From: Chitinophagaceae bacterium
Lineage (GTDB): Bacteria; Bacteroidota; Bacteroidia; Chitinophagales; Chitinophagaceae
Assembly: GCA_019247775.1 (NCBI GenBank)
Contig: JAFBAN010000175.1
Location: forward strand, 1-35,712
Direction of reading: 5' to 3'
Length of the DNA stretch: 35,712 bases
Part shown: in pieces, positions 7,851-15,721 of the stretch
Position numbering within the stretch: position 1 is the first letter of the stretch
Layout: every line of letters starts with the position of its first letter
The notes under the pieces: model-generated
Seen by the model: only the letters and a program-made list of their open reading frames with translations
Told to the model about the DNA's origin: nothing
The model's database searches: none
Position numbers and translations under genes: made by a program

Positions 7851-7954
7851 GAACAGATGAACAAGGAACCGAAGAATATTGATCCGAAGTTAACAAGTGG
7901 GAGTTTCGGATCACTTCATCCGTTTCCAATTCCTTGTTCCTTGTTCTTCTGTTC
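7851..7954 (+). repeat. 104-nt palindromic element, 'GAACAAGG' family, copy 2
   Basis: The left arm (7851-7888, GAACAGATGAACAAGG then AACCGAAGAATA) pairs imperfectly with the right arm (about 7905-7954). It is inverted relative to copy 1 and has the same 104-nt length, although its left arm lacks one 7-nt AACAAGG word. The right arm reaches the last bases of the mqnE stop codon (complement of 7953-7955). Confidence 0.78.
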
Positions 7955-9113
7955 AGCTGATTTCTTCCAGCGAAACATCTGAATAATCCCTGATCTCATT
8001 GTAAAGTGTTCCGCGCTCTACCGGTTGACGTTTTACCTGTTTGATAAGGGCCACCAGTTGTGCGGTACTCATAGACGGGCTTTGCTCTTCGCTGCCGGCC
8101 ATGGAATAGATCTTCGTAGAATCGTCGATGGTGCCGTCTATATCGTTAACGCCAAACGAAAGCGTGAGCTGGGCATTCTTGCGCCCGAGCATAGGCCAAT
8201 AGGCTTTGATATGAGGAAAATTATCGAGATAGAGCCTGGCAACCGCATACATCCGCATGTCTTCCACCACAGAAGATTCGGGCACATGGCTCATTTCGTT
8301 GTCTTTGTTGCGGAACTTAAGGGGGATAAAAGTGTTGAAGCCCCCGGTCTCATCCTGCAGCCGCCGCAGCCTGTCCATATGATCAATGCGATGACGGTAG
8401 TTCTCGATATGACCATACAGCATCGTCGCATTGCTATGCATGCCAAGTTGATGGGCCGCACGATGGATATGGAGCCAGCCTTCGGCATCCACTTTATCCT
8501 CGCAGATCTGCCTGCGGATCTCCGGGTCGAAGATCTCGGCGCCACCACCGGGCAGGGAATCGAGCCCTGCTTCGTGCGCCAGTTTCATGCCTTCTTCCAC
8601 ACTCAGTTTTGCTTTCCTGAACATATAATCCAGCTCCACCGGCGTAAATGCTTTTATATGAAGATCGGGACGATGGGCTTTAATGGCTTTCAGCAGCTCT
8701 ACGAAAAAGTCAAAGTTCATTTTAGGATGCACTCCGCCTACGATATGTACTTCGGTAACCGGTTTGCCATCGTAGCTTTTAACGATATGCATCATCTGCT
8801 CGACGCTCAGTTCCCAGCCTTCTTCGCGATTGGCGTAGAGCCGGGAATAGGAACAGAAACTGCAGGAGAACACGCACACATTGGTAGGTTCGATATGGAA
8901 GTTGCGGTTGAAATAGGTCTTGTCGCCATGTTTCTGTTCGCGCACCCAGTTGGCCAGCGCACCCAGCCAGGACAGGGAGCCTTTTTCGAAAAGTGTTACG
9001 CCATCTTCGAAGGAGATGCGTTCATGGCGGAGTATTTTTTCACCGATAGCTTTGAGCTGTGCATCTGCAGTTGCAGCTACGATCGCCTGCGGGTCGGACA
9101 TGGTCGTCATCAT
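7953..9113 (-). CDS. mqnE: Aminofutalosine synthase MqnE (radical SAM), futalosine menaquinone pathway
   Basis: The 386-residue radical SAM enzyme joins 3-[(1-carboxyvinyl)oxy]benzoate with SAM to give aminofutalosine, an early step of menaquinone synthesis by the futalosine route. The 4Fe-4S motif C80-x3-C84-x2-C87 in HIEPTNVCVFSCSFCSYSR, together with EVHIVGGVHP and AFTPVELDY, points to the MqnE/MqnC/CofH group. The N-terminal DGVTLFEKGSLSWLGALANWVREQKHGDKTYFNRN and GLDSLPGGGAEIF support MqnE rather than MqnC. The start at 9113 gives MMTTMSDP. A perfect -7 box (TAATTTTG) ends only 4 nt before that ATG, so the ATG at 9101 (MSDPQAIV) may be the real start. The product would supply menaquinone, the likely acceptor for NDH-2 nearby. 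The stop overlaps a palindromic repeat. Confidence 0.9.
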   Translation of the reverse strand: MMTTMSDPQAIVAATADAQLKAIGEKILRHERISFEDGVTLFEKGSLSWLGALANWVREQKHGDKTYFNRNFHIEPTNVCVFSCSFCSYSRLYANREEGWELSVEQMMHIVKSYDGKPVTEVHIVGGVHPKMNFDFFVELLKAIKAHRPDLHIKAFTPVELDYMFRKAKLSVEEGMKLAHEAGLDSLPGGGAEIFDPEIRRQICEDKVDAEGWLHIHRAAHQLGMHSNATMLYGHIENYRHRIDHMDRLRRLQDETGGFNTFIPLKFRNKDNEMSHVPESSVVEDMRMYAVARLYLDNFPHIKAYWPMLGRKNAQLTLSFGVNDIDGTIDDSTKIYSMAGSEEQSPSMSTAQLVALIKQVKRQPVERGTLYNEIRDYSDVSLEEIS

Positions 9114-9117
9114 TTCG

Positions 9118-9125
9118 CAAAATTA
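9118..9125 (-). promoter_or_regulatory. Probable -7 element (TAATTTTG) for mqnE
   Basis: Read on the minus strand this is TAATTTTG followed by C, a full match to TAnnTTTG. It lies 4 nt from the ATG at 9113 and 16 nt from the in-frame ATG at 9101, favouring the latter start or a leaderless message. No -33 TTTG is seen at the usual distance. Confidence 0.5.
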
Positions 9126-9161
9126 CGTCCCATCGGCGAGTCATGCCATATATTTTGGTTA

Positions 9162-9257
9162 AACTCTGCGCAGGCTCCGCTCACTCATGTTCTCCGCGGT
9201 AAAAAGGCTAAAAAATTTTACCGCAGAGAACGGGAGGGGCAGAGATTTCGCGGAGTT
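9162..9257. repeat. Intergenic inverted repeat, 'CTCTGCGG' family
   Basis: Arms of about 43 nt (9162-9204 with 9216-9257) pair imperfectly. The inner 15 nt (TTCTCCGCGGTAAAA with TTTTACCGCAGAGAA) have a single mismatch, and the loop is 11 nt. The right arm overlaps the first bases of the transporter stop codon (complement of 9256-9258). It lies between transporter and mqnE, both on the minus strand, and a related single arm follows mutS2. Confidence 0.7.
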
Positions 9258-10509
9258 AGTGGTGGATATTGTCCATAGTGGTGGGATCATGCTTATACCG
9301 GAACACCAGCGGGAACAGGATACCGAGCGCGAGCGCATAAGCCGCAAAACTGAACCAGATACTCGGCCAGTCCTTCGCATTGGTAGTGGCATCGGTAAAA
9401 TGTTTCACCACCTGGCCGCTCAGGTAATTGCCCAGGAATGCCCCGATGCCATTGGTCATCAGCATGAACAGTCCCTGTGCACTGGCCCTGATCTTTACGT
9501 CGGCCTCCTTTTCAACGAACAGGGAGCCGGAAATATTGAAGAAATCGAATGCCATGCCGTAGATGATCATGGAAAGGATCAGCAGCCAGAGGCCGCTGCC
9601 GGGATTGCCGATACCGAACAGTCCGAAACGGAACACCCAGGCAAAAATGCTCATCAGCATCACGTTCTTGATGCCGAATCTGCGCAGGAAGAATGGAATG
9701 GTCAATATGAACAGTGTTTCAGAGATCTGCGAGATCGATATCAGCAGGTTCGAATGTCTTACACCGAATGAGTCTGCATAGGCGGGATTTCTGCCGAAAT
9801 CATCCAGAAAAGTAGAACCGTAGGTATTCGTGATCTGAAGCGCCGCGCCCAGCAACAGTGCGAACAGGAAAAAGATCATCATTTTCTTACGCTTGAACAG
9901 CGAGAAAGCATCCAGTCCCAGTGAAGATGCGAACGATCTTTTTTCTTTATTGGGAACCGGGGCGCAGGGCGGCATGGTAAACGAATAAATGCCGAGCAGG
10001 ATGCCGGCGCCGGCGCTTACATACAATTGCAGCGGGCTTTTGCCCCAGCCCAGCAGGTCAACCGTCCACATCGCAAAAATAAACCCGATCGTGCCCCATA
10101 CCCGGATGGGAGGAAAGTCCTTCACGATATTGAAGCCTCTTTTTTCGAGAATGATATAGGATACCGTGCTGTTGAGGCCTATGGTAGGCATGAACACAAA
10201 AGAGTTCAGCAGCATGATCAGGTAAAGTGTAGGATAATCCGTGATCCGCGAAGCGATCAGCAGCAGGATGGCCCCGAGGATATGGCAGATCCCGAAAACC
10301 CGTTCCGCATTGATCCAGCGATCGGCCACGATCCCGAACAGTGCCGGGGTAATGATCGCTGCTATGCCCATGGTACCGTAAACGCTGGCCACCTGCGGAC
10401 CGTCGAAATGCAGAACGTTGAACATATACGCGCCCATCGAGATCAACCAGGATCCCCAGACGAAAAACTCCAGAAAATTCATCACCACCAGGCGGTACTT
10501 GATGTTCAT
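9256..10509 (-). CDS. MFS transporter, nucleoside:H+ symporter (NupG)-like
   Basis: The 417-residue membrane protein has about 12 hydrophobic segments. The N-terminus NIKYRLVVMNFLEFFVWGSWLISMGAYM and the loop GIVADRWINAERVFGICHILGA resemble the NupG/XapB nucleoside:proton symporter family (LacY-like MFS), with ERVFGICH after the second segment. PPIRVWGTIGFIFAMWTVD and FDFFNISGSLFVEKEADVKIRASAQGLFMLMTNGIGAFLG are also typical. It would import nucleosides across the inner membrane. The ATG at 10509 is preferred because the codons before it (LFDISLSSNQLKRLH) run through the intergenic repeat area and lack similarity to transporter N-termini. It sits directly upstream of mqnE, whose pathway has nucleoside intermediates, but a repeat separates the two and any link is inference. 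Confidence 0.82.
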   Translation of the reverse strand: MNIKYRLVVMNFLEFFVWGSWLISMGAYMFNVLHFDGPQVASVYGTMGIAAIITPALFGIVADRWINAERVFGICHILGAILLLIASRITDYPTLYLIMLLNSFVFMPTIGLNSTVSYIILEKRGFNIVKDFPPIRVWGTIGFIFAMWTVDLLGWGKSPLQLYVSAGAGILLGIYSFTMPPCAPVPNKEKRSFASSLGLDAFSLFKRKKMMIFFLFALLLGAALQITNTYGSTFLDDFGRNPAYADSFGVRHSNLLISISQISETLFILTIPFFLRRFGIKNVMLMSIFAWVFRFGLFGIGNPGSGLWLLILSMIIYGMAFDFFNISGSLFVEKEADVKIRASAQGLFMLMTNGIGAFLGNYLSGQVVKHFTDATTNAKDWPSIWFSFAAYALALGILFPLVFRYKHDPTTMDNIHH

Positions 10510-10548
10510 ATGCAATCGTTTTAGCTGGTTGGAAGATAGAGAAATATC

Positions 10549-10667
10549 GAATAAGGAACAAGAAGGATCGATTTTCGCCCCCAACCCCCTGAAGGGGAAG
10601 TTAGATGTCTATCGCGTGAAGAATTCCTTCAACCGTTCCTTGTTCCATGTTCCTTGTTCCTCTGTTC
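10549..10667 (+). repeat. Palindromic element, 'GAACAAGG' family, copy 3, with a nested C-rich motif
   Basis: The left arm (10549-10575, GAATAAGGAACAAGAAGGATC) and right arm (10626-10667, CTTCAACCG then TTCCTTGTTCC words and TCTGTTC) align with copy 2 in the same orientation. The loop contains CCCCCAACCCCCTGAAGGGG (about 10578-10597), a self-complementary word unlike the rest, as if a second small repeat had entered the first. It lies between trxA and the transporter gene, both minus strand. Confidence 0.65.
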
Positions 10668-10710
10668 AAATTAACCCGTTCTAATGTTCATCTCCTTCTC
10701 TGCGCCGGGC

Positions 10711-10740
10711 ACAAAAAAAAAAAGGAGCCTCGCGGCTCCT
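10711..10740 (-). terminator. Rho-independent terminator of trxA
   Basis: On the minus strand the sequence is AGGAGCC, loop GCGA, GGCTCCT, then a run of about eleven T. The 7-bp GC-rich stem is 10723-10729 with 10734-10740. It lies about 25 nt after the thioredoxin stop codon and is the clearest intrinsic terminator in the window. Confidence 0.92.
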
Positions 10741-10763
10741 TGTCTTACTATCCCATAAATTTT

Positions 10764-11081
10764 TTAGATATGCGCCTGGATCTTTTTGTCCAGTACCGAT
10801 TTGGGCACGGCGCCGATCTGCCTGTCAACGATCTGACCGCCTTTGATGAAAAGAATGGCAGGAATGGAAGTAATGCCATAATTCACGCTCAGGTTAGGGT
10901 TGTGGTCAACATTCACTTTGCCCACGTTTACCTTACCATCATATTCTTTTGCCAGTTCTTCAATAACGGGACCGATCGCACGGCAGGGACCGCACCATTC
11001 CGCCCAGAAGTCGACCAGGGTCAGTTTATCGCTGTCGAGTACGGTAGACTGGAAATTTGCATCTGTTAATTCTAAAGCCAT
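10764..11081 (-). CDS. trxA: Thioredoxin
   Basis: The 105-residue protein is a single complete thioredoxin domain with no signal peptide, so it is cytoplasmic. VDFWAEWCGPCRAIGPVIEELA carries the redox-active Cys30-Gly-Pro-Cys33, and the cis-proline loop is ITSIPAILFI. The length matches the usual 105-110 residues. It reduces disulfides in enzymes such as ribonucleotide reductase and methionine sulfoxide reductase (an MsrA is encoded at 21.9-22.6 kb). A perfect -7 box TATATTTG (11126-11133, minus strand) implies a 5' leader of roughly 35-40 nt, and a strong terminator follows the gene, so it is probably transcribed alone. Confidence 0.96.
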   Translation of the reverse strand: MALELTDANFQSTVLDSDKLTLVDFWAEWCGPCRAIGPVIEELAKEYDGKVNVGKVNVDHNPNLSVNYGITSIPAILFIKGGQIVDRQIGAVPKSVLDKKIQAHI

Positions 11082-11543
11082 TGTGTGATATTTAAATGTT
11101 TAGTGTTCGATACAGAGGGGAGTGTCAAATATATGTCCAAACACCGATTTGTGCTGATTTGACTTTTCCACCGCTGTGATTTGTGACGTTGCTGCAGAAA
11201 CCTGCCAGCCGGACAGCTATTCTCCTGCAAAAAGCATGCGCCGGGCGTGTTTGGCGTCAACAATCTGTTCGCCCGGCTCCCAGGTTCAGGTTGTCTTCCA
11301 TAAGAGATTGAATATCATGCCTGTCAAGAAGCTATCCCGGGCCGATCGGAGGAGGAGCGAAGGGAAATGGGAAATACTGCTGTTGAGGGGCATTCAGCAT
11401 CCAATAACCGCATCAGCATGCTGCGGCTGCGGATACCGGCCGATCCGGATCATTGAACTGCTGGCATATTTTTTTGATACCTCTCGCAACAGCTTACGCA
11501 AATCGAGTGGCGGCTGTCTTGGGCAGAATGACAATGTGAGCAG
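11082..11543. other. Gene-free region upstream of trxA and of the orphan lipoprotein
   Basis: Of these 462 nt, the first 50 hold the trxA leader and promoter. The remainder has an open plus-strand frame (11176-11547), but its product has no recognisable fold, is rich in Cys, Arg and Ser, and lacks a plausible start context, so no gene is called. No long inverted repeat of the types seen elsewhere is visible. Confidence 0.5.
11126..11133 (-). promoter_or_regulatory. Probable -7 element (TATATTTG) for trxA
   Basis: The minus strand reads TATATTTG, a perfect TAnnTTTG match, 45 nt upstream of the trxA ATG. A TTTG lies closer than the usual -33 spacing, and none is seen at the expected distance. 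Confidence 0.6.
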
Positions 11544-12023
11544 ATGAAAAAGACAATCGTATACACTATTCCCATCCTTTTTCTTTATTGTTCCTGCAGC
11601 AAACAGGTTGCATCGCCGGCAGCGGGGCAGGCTGAAGTCAAAGCCGTTCAGGACACACGGAGCATGATCAAAGATCTTGACAGTACGGTACTGACACTTA
11701 AACTGGTTCCCCTGGTGCAATGCGCAAGTTATCCCAATGGTGGAGCACTCATTCCATGTAAGATCACCGTGCAGATGATCTGCGAGCTTTCAAAGCCTAT
11801 CGCGGCAACTATTAAAGCTGAGGTACTGAAATCAGACGCAGTAGAACAGCCTGAGTCGGGTCATGCAGGCGGCGCGGAGCCCGATCCGCTGAAAATCGTA
11901 CTGATTCTTGCCCCGAATACCACCCGCGCCAGTTTTGTTACCGATTTTTCAAACCCTGATAATAATACTGTTGCTGACCTGTACCGGCTGGGAGCGGTAA
12001 GTGCCTATAGAAAAGTGGATTGA
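11544..12023 (+). CDS. Hypothetical lipoprotein
   Basis: The 159-residue product begins MKKTIVYTIPILFLYCSCSK, a lipoprotein-type signal with the acylated Cys at residue 16 or 18. The rest (DSTVLTLKLVPLVQCASYPNGGALIPCKITVQMICELS) suggests a small beta-rich domain with three cysteines. No family is recognised. It is the only plus-strand gene between trxA and dnaE, and its stop is 18 nt from the dnaE stop, so the two are convergent. In several Bacteroidota genomes trxA and dnaE are direct neighbours (from memory), so this gene and the 462 nt before it may be a later insertion. Confidence 0.6.
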   Translation: MKKTIVYTIPILFLYCSCSKQVASPAAGQAEVKAVQDTRSMIKDLDSTVLTLKLVPLVQCASYPNGGALIPCKITVQMICELSKPIAATIKAEVLKSDAVEQPESGHAGGAEPDPLKIVLILAPNTTRASFVTDFSNPDNNTVADLYRLGAVSAYRKVD

Positions 12024-12041
12024 CGATAGGGGCGCGGTATA

Positions 12042-15000
12042 CTATCCCACCACACTTACCCTTACTTCCACATCCGGGTTCTCCATCAGGAAACTCGCCA
12101 TTTCCTCATTCATCTGGAAACCCCGCTCGAATGTGCTGAGCGTTACTTTCAGGTTATCGCGGGGCTCGATGATATTGAACTTGAGCGAAGCTTTGCCCGG
12201 ATAGCTGCGCACATTGCGGTCCACAAAATTCACGAAATCGGCGGTGAGCGATGCGGGATGCATGTTGATCTCGATACTCCTGGTCAGCGACTGCTTCACG
12301 GTTTCGAGCAGGGACATGCCGCTTACTTTAAAATCAAACTCATTGGGGCGGTTATAGCGCGGTCTGAAATACCCGTTGATCAGTACGTTCTGTCCGCGCT
12401 CGAGGTAATTCTGGAACTTGATATAATCCTCGCTCCATAAAATGAATTCTGTCTTTCCGCTGAAATCCTCAATGGTGAAGGAACCGAAATTCTTTCCTGT
12501 TTTGGTAACCCGGTGCTGCACGTCGATGATCAGTCCGGCCACACGCAGGCTTTTACCAGGATTGGATTGCAGATGAATGGTATCTTTTATTTCATTGAAA
12601 TCATTGACCCTGGTAATGCCGTAATATTTCAGTTCGAATTTGAAATGATCCAGCGGGTGGCCGCTCATGAACATCCCCGTCACTTCTTTTTCATGATCGA
12701 GCAGTTCGGTGAGCGTCCATGGTTCGCAATTCGGGATCTTGGGCGTGGGAACCTGCATGGCGGCCGGAAGATCTCCGAAGAGGGTATTGGTGGTGCCGGC
12801 GCTCAACTGTTGCTGCGCCTGGCCATACCCGATAATGCGTTCCAGTCCTGTGGCCCGTTCACCATCGGGGATATGGAAATACTGGGCGCGATGATAGGTC
12901 GTGAAGCAATCGAAGGCCCCGGAATAGGCCAGGCTTTCCAGGGATTTCTTATTCACGTTCTTCTGCAACACCCGCTTGATAAAATCGAAGATATCGGTAT
13001 AGAGTCCGCCTTTTTCGCGCTCGGAAATGATGTTGTCGACTGCTGCGTCACCGGCGCCTTTCAATCCGCCGAGACCGAAACGGATCTCACCCTTCTGGTT
13101 AACTGCAAAGCCTTTCAGCGATTCGTTGATATCAGGCCCAAGCACTTTTATGCCCATGCGCTTGCACTCTTCCATGAAGAAAGTGATCTTCTCGATGGCG
13201 CCTGCATGATTGAGCACGGCCGACATATATTCGCCGGGATATTGCGCTTTCAGGTAAGCGGTCTGATAGGCCACAAAAGCATAGCAGGTAGAATGCGATT
13301 TGTTGAAAGCATACTGGGCGAAAGCTTCCCAGTCTGTCCAGATCTTTTCGAGCTGTGCGGCAGGGTGTCCTTTTGCCGAAGCGCCGGCAATGAACTGGGC
13401 CTTCATTTTATCGAGTACCGATTTCTGTTTTTTACCCATCGCTTTCCGCAGCACATCCGCATCGCCCTTGGTAAAGCCGGCCAGTTTCTGGCTTAGCAGC
13501 ATCACCTGTTCCTGGTATACCGTAATGCCATAGGTATCCACCAGGTATTCTTCCATATCCGGCAGATCATAACTGATGGCTTCGCGCCCATGTTTGCGGT
13601 CGATGAATTTTGGGATATAGGCGATCGGCCCCGGACGGTACAATGCGTTCATCGCTATCAGGTCGTCGAACTTATCGGGCTTCAGATCACGCAGGTATTT
13701 CTGCATGCCTACACTCTCAAACTGGAATGTGGCATTTGTTTCACCGCGCTGGTAGAGCTGGAAGGTTTTTTCATCGTCAAGCGGTATCGTATCCAGGTCT
13801 ATCTCTTTGCCATGGTTCTGTTTGATCAGTTCCAGCGCTGTTTTCAGGATGGACAGGGTTTTCAATCCAAGGAAGTCCATCTTCAGTACACCCGCATCTT
13901 CGATGACGCTGCCCTCGATCTGTGTAACCCAGAGGTCTGAATCCTTTGCAGTTGCCACGGGAATAAGGTCGGTAAGATCTGTAGGAGCGATGATGATGCC
14001 TGCCGCATGGATGCCGGTGTTGCGTACTGAGCCCTCGAGGCGATCGGCTTCTTTCAGTACCTGCGCCCTGATATCGTTGCCATTGTATATTTCCCGCAGT
14101 TTCTTGATGTTCTCGATGTCTTCCTGCTGGTAAGCTTCTTTTTCCTCCAGCGATTTCTCGCCTTCTTTTGCGGTGATCGGAGCGTGCAGCACCCGGTGCA
14201 GTTCGGTGCCGGGCCGGTCGGGCACCAGCTTGGCGAGCATATTGCTTTCCGCGAGCGGCAGGTCCATCACCCGGGCCACATCCTTGATGCTCATTTTGGC
14301 AGCCATGGTACCATAGGTGATGATCTGCGCCACCTGGTTCTTGCCATATTTTTCGACCACATAATCGATCACGCGCTGACGGCCTTCGTCGTCGAAGTCC
14401 GTATCGATATCGGGCATGCTCTTACGATCGGGGTTGAGGAACCTTTCGAACAGTAAATTGTATTTGATCGGATCGATATTGGTAATGCCGATGCAATAAG
14501 CCACTACGCTTCCCGCAGCGGATCCGCGGCCCGGCCCTACGAATACGCCCATATCACGGCCCGCCTTAATGAAATCGCTTACGATCAGGAAGTAACCTGC
14601 AAACCCCATCGTTTTGATGGTGAACAATTCGAAGTCGATGCGCTCCTGGATCTCCGGCGTCAGGTCGTTGTACCGGATCTTGGCGCCTTCGCGGGTGATA
14701 TGCTGCAGGTATTCCCACTGGTTCAGGTTGGCATCGGCATGGATCTGGAATTCCTTCGGGATAGGGAAGGCGGGTAGCAGGATGTCTTTCTTCAGGTTCA
14801 GGACCTCGATCTTGTCCACGATCGCATTGGTATTGTCGAGCGATTCGGGAATATCGCTGAACAGCTGCGACATTTCCTCCGAGGTCTTGAAATAGAACTG
14901 GTCGTTCGGGAATTTGAAACGACGGTTCTTGATCTGCATATCGTCGTTCACAAAATCGTCGAATCCCGGCGTAGCCTGTTTTTCGCCGGTATTGATGCAG

Positions 15001-15716
15001 AGCAGGATATCGTGCGCATTGAAATCATCGCGGTCGATATAATGGCTGTCGTTGGTGGCGATCACCGGCACCTTATATTTCCTGGCGAATTTCAGCAGGG
15101 TGTTGTTGATCAGTTCCTGCTCCTTGATCTGATGACGCTGCAGTTCGATATAATAATCCTCGCCGAACATATCCAGCCACCATTTGAATTCCTGCTCGGC
15201 TTTTTCTTCGCCGCCGTTCAGGATGGTCTGCGGCACATAGGCGCCGATGCAGCAGGTAGTGGCGATCAGGCCTTCGCGGTATTTTTCGATCAGTTCTTTG
15301 TCGATCCGCGGGTATTTGCTGTACATGCCTTCGATAAAACCCAGTGAAGTAAGCTTTACAAGGTTCTGGTACCCGGTCTTGTTCTTCGCAAGCAGCACCT
15401 GGTGAAAGCGCTCATCCTTCATGTCTTTGGTGAAGGATTTCGCATGCCGGTCGCGCACTACATAGAACTCGCAGCCTACGATCGGTTTCACTATCGGTTC
15501 CAGGATATCCTTGCCATCGGCATCCTTACCCACCACCCTGGTATTTTTCCAGGCCTGGCTCACGAAATCGAATGCCCCGAACATATTGCCATGGTCGGTA
15601 ATCGCCAGCGCCGGCATATTGTCCTTTATGGCTTTCTTGTACAGCCCCGAAATAGCGGCCGCTCCATCGAGCAGGGAATACTGGGTGTGAACATGCAGAT
15701 GCGAAAAACGAGGCAT
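12042..15716 (-). CDS. dnaE: DNA polymerase III subunit alpha
   Basis: The 1224-residue catalytic subunit of the replicative polymerase is complete. The N-terminal PHP domain starts FSHLHVHTQYSLLDGA (residues 4-19) and contains ITDHGNMFGAFDF. The polymerase core includes GPGRGSAAGSVVAYC, the two catalytic aspartates in PDIDTDFDDEGR (D436, D438) and the third in KMDFLGLKTLSIL (D614). MNALYRPGP, KSHSTCYAFVAYQTAYLK and the helix-hairpin-helix region (LGGLKGAGDAAVDNII) follow. An OB-fold domain (LRVAGLIIDVQHRVTKTGKNFGSFTIEDFSG) lies near residues 1055-1130. The length is within the DnaE1 range. The start ATG at 15716 is preceded at once by the arm of a 33-nt inverted repeat and has no Shine-Dalgarno sequence. 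The stop is convergent with the lipoprotein gene. Confidence 0.97.
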   Translation of the reverse strand: MPRFSHLHVHTQYSLLDGAAAISGLYKKAIKDNMPALAITDHGNMFGAFDFVSQAWKNTRVVGKDADGKDILEPIVKPIVGCEFYVVRDRHAKSFTKDMKDERFHQVLLAKNKTGYQNLVKLTSLGFIEGMYSKYPRIDKELIEKYREGLIATTCCIGAYVPQTILNGGEEKAEQEFKWWLDMFGEDYYIELQRHQIKEQELINNTLLKFARKYKVPVIATNDSHYIDRDDFNAHDILLCINTGEKQATPGFDDFVNDDMQIKNRRFKFPNDQFYFKTSEEMSQLFSDIPESLDNTNAIVDKIEVLNLKKDILLPAFPIPKEFQIHADANLNQWEYLQHITREGAKIRYNDLTPEIQERIDFELFTIKTMGFAGYFLIVSDFIKAGRDMGVFVGPGRGSAAGSVVAYCIGITNIDPIKYNLLFERFLNPDRKSMPDIDTDFDDEGRQRVIDYVVEKYGKNQVAQIITYGTMAAKMSIKDVARVMDLPLAESNMLAKLVPDRPGTELHRVLHAPITAKEGEKSLEEKEAYQQEDIENIKKLREIYNGNDIRAQVLKEADRLEGSVRNTGIHAAGIIIAPTDLTDLIPVATAKDSDLWVTQIEGSVIEDAGVLKMDFLGLKTLSILKTALELIKQNHGKEIDLDTIPLDDEKTFQLYQRGETNATFQFESVGMQKYLRDLKPDKFDDLIAMNALYRPGPIAYIPKFIDRKHGREAISYDLPDMEEYLVDTYGITVYQEQVMLLSQKLAGFTKGDADVLRKAMGKKQKSVLDKMKAQFIAGASAKGHPAAQLEKIWTDWEAFAQYAFNKSHSTCYAFVAYQTAYLKAQYPGEYMSAVLNHAGAIEKITFFMEECKRMGIKVLGPDINESLKGFAVNQKGEIRFGLGGLKGAGDAAVDNIISEREKGGLYTDIFDFIKRVLQKNVNKKSLESLAYSGAFDCFTTYHRAQYFHIPDGERATGLERIIGYGQAQQQLSAGTTNTLFGDLPAAMQVPTPKIPNCEPWTLTELLDHEKEVTGMFMSGHPLDHFKFELKYYGITRVNDFNEIKDTIHLQSNPGKSLRVAGLIIDVQHRVTKTGKNFGSFTIEDFSGKTEFILWSEDYIKFQNYLERGQNVLINGYFRPRYNRPNEFDFKVSGMSLLETVKQSLTRSIEINMHPASLTADFVNFVDRNVRSYPGKASLKFNIIEPRDNLKVTLSTFERGFQMNEEMASFLMENPDVEVRVSVVG

Positions 15717-15721
15717 TAGGT

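Noticed and set aside
6808-7954. An insertion sequence around the papain-like peptidase gene
   Set aside because: No transposase is encoded and no convincing target-site duplication is visible. It is retained only as a repeat-bracketed gene.
8025-9278. 417-codon plus-strand frame opposite mqnE
   Set aside because: It is a shadow of mqnE: its codons mirror the radical SAM gene, it crosses the intergenic repeat and it has no domain.
11176-11547. A 123-codon plus-strand frame between trxA and the lipoprotein gene
   Set aside because: The composition (Cys, Arg and Ser-rich) and lack of any fold or conserved segment look like chance. It overlaps the start of the better lipoprotein gene in another frame.
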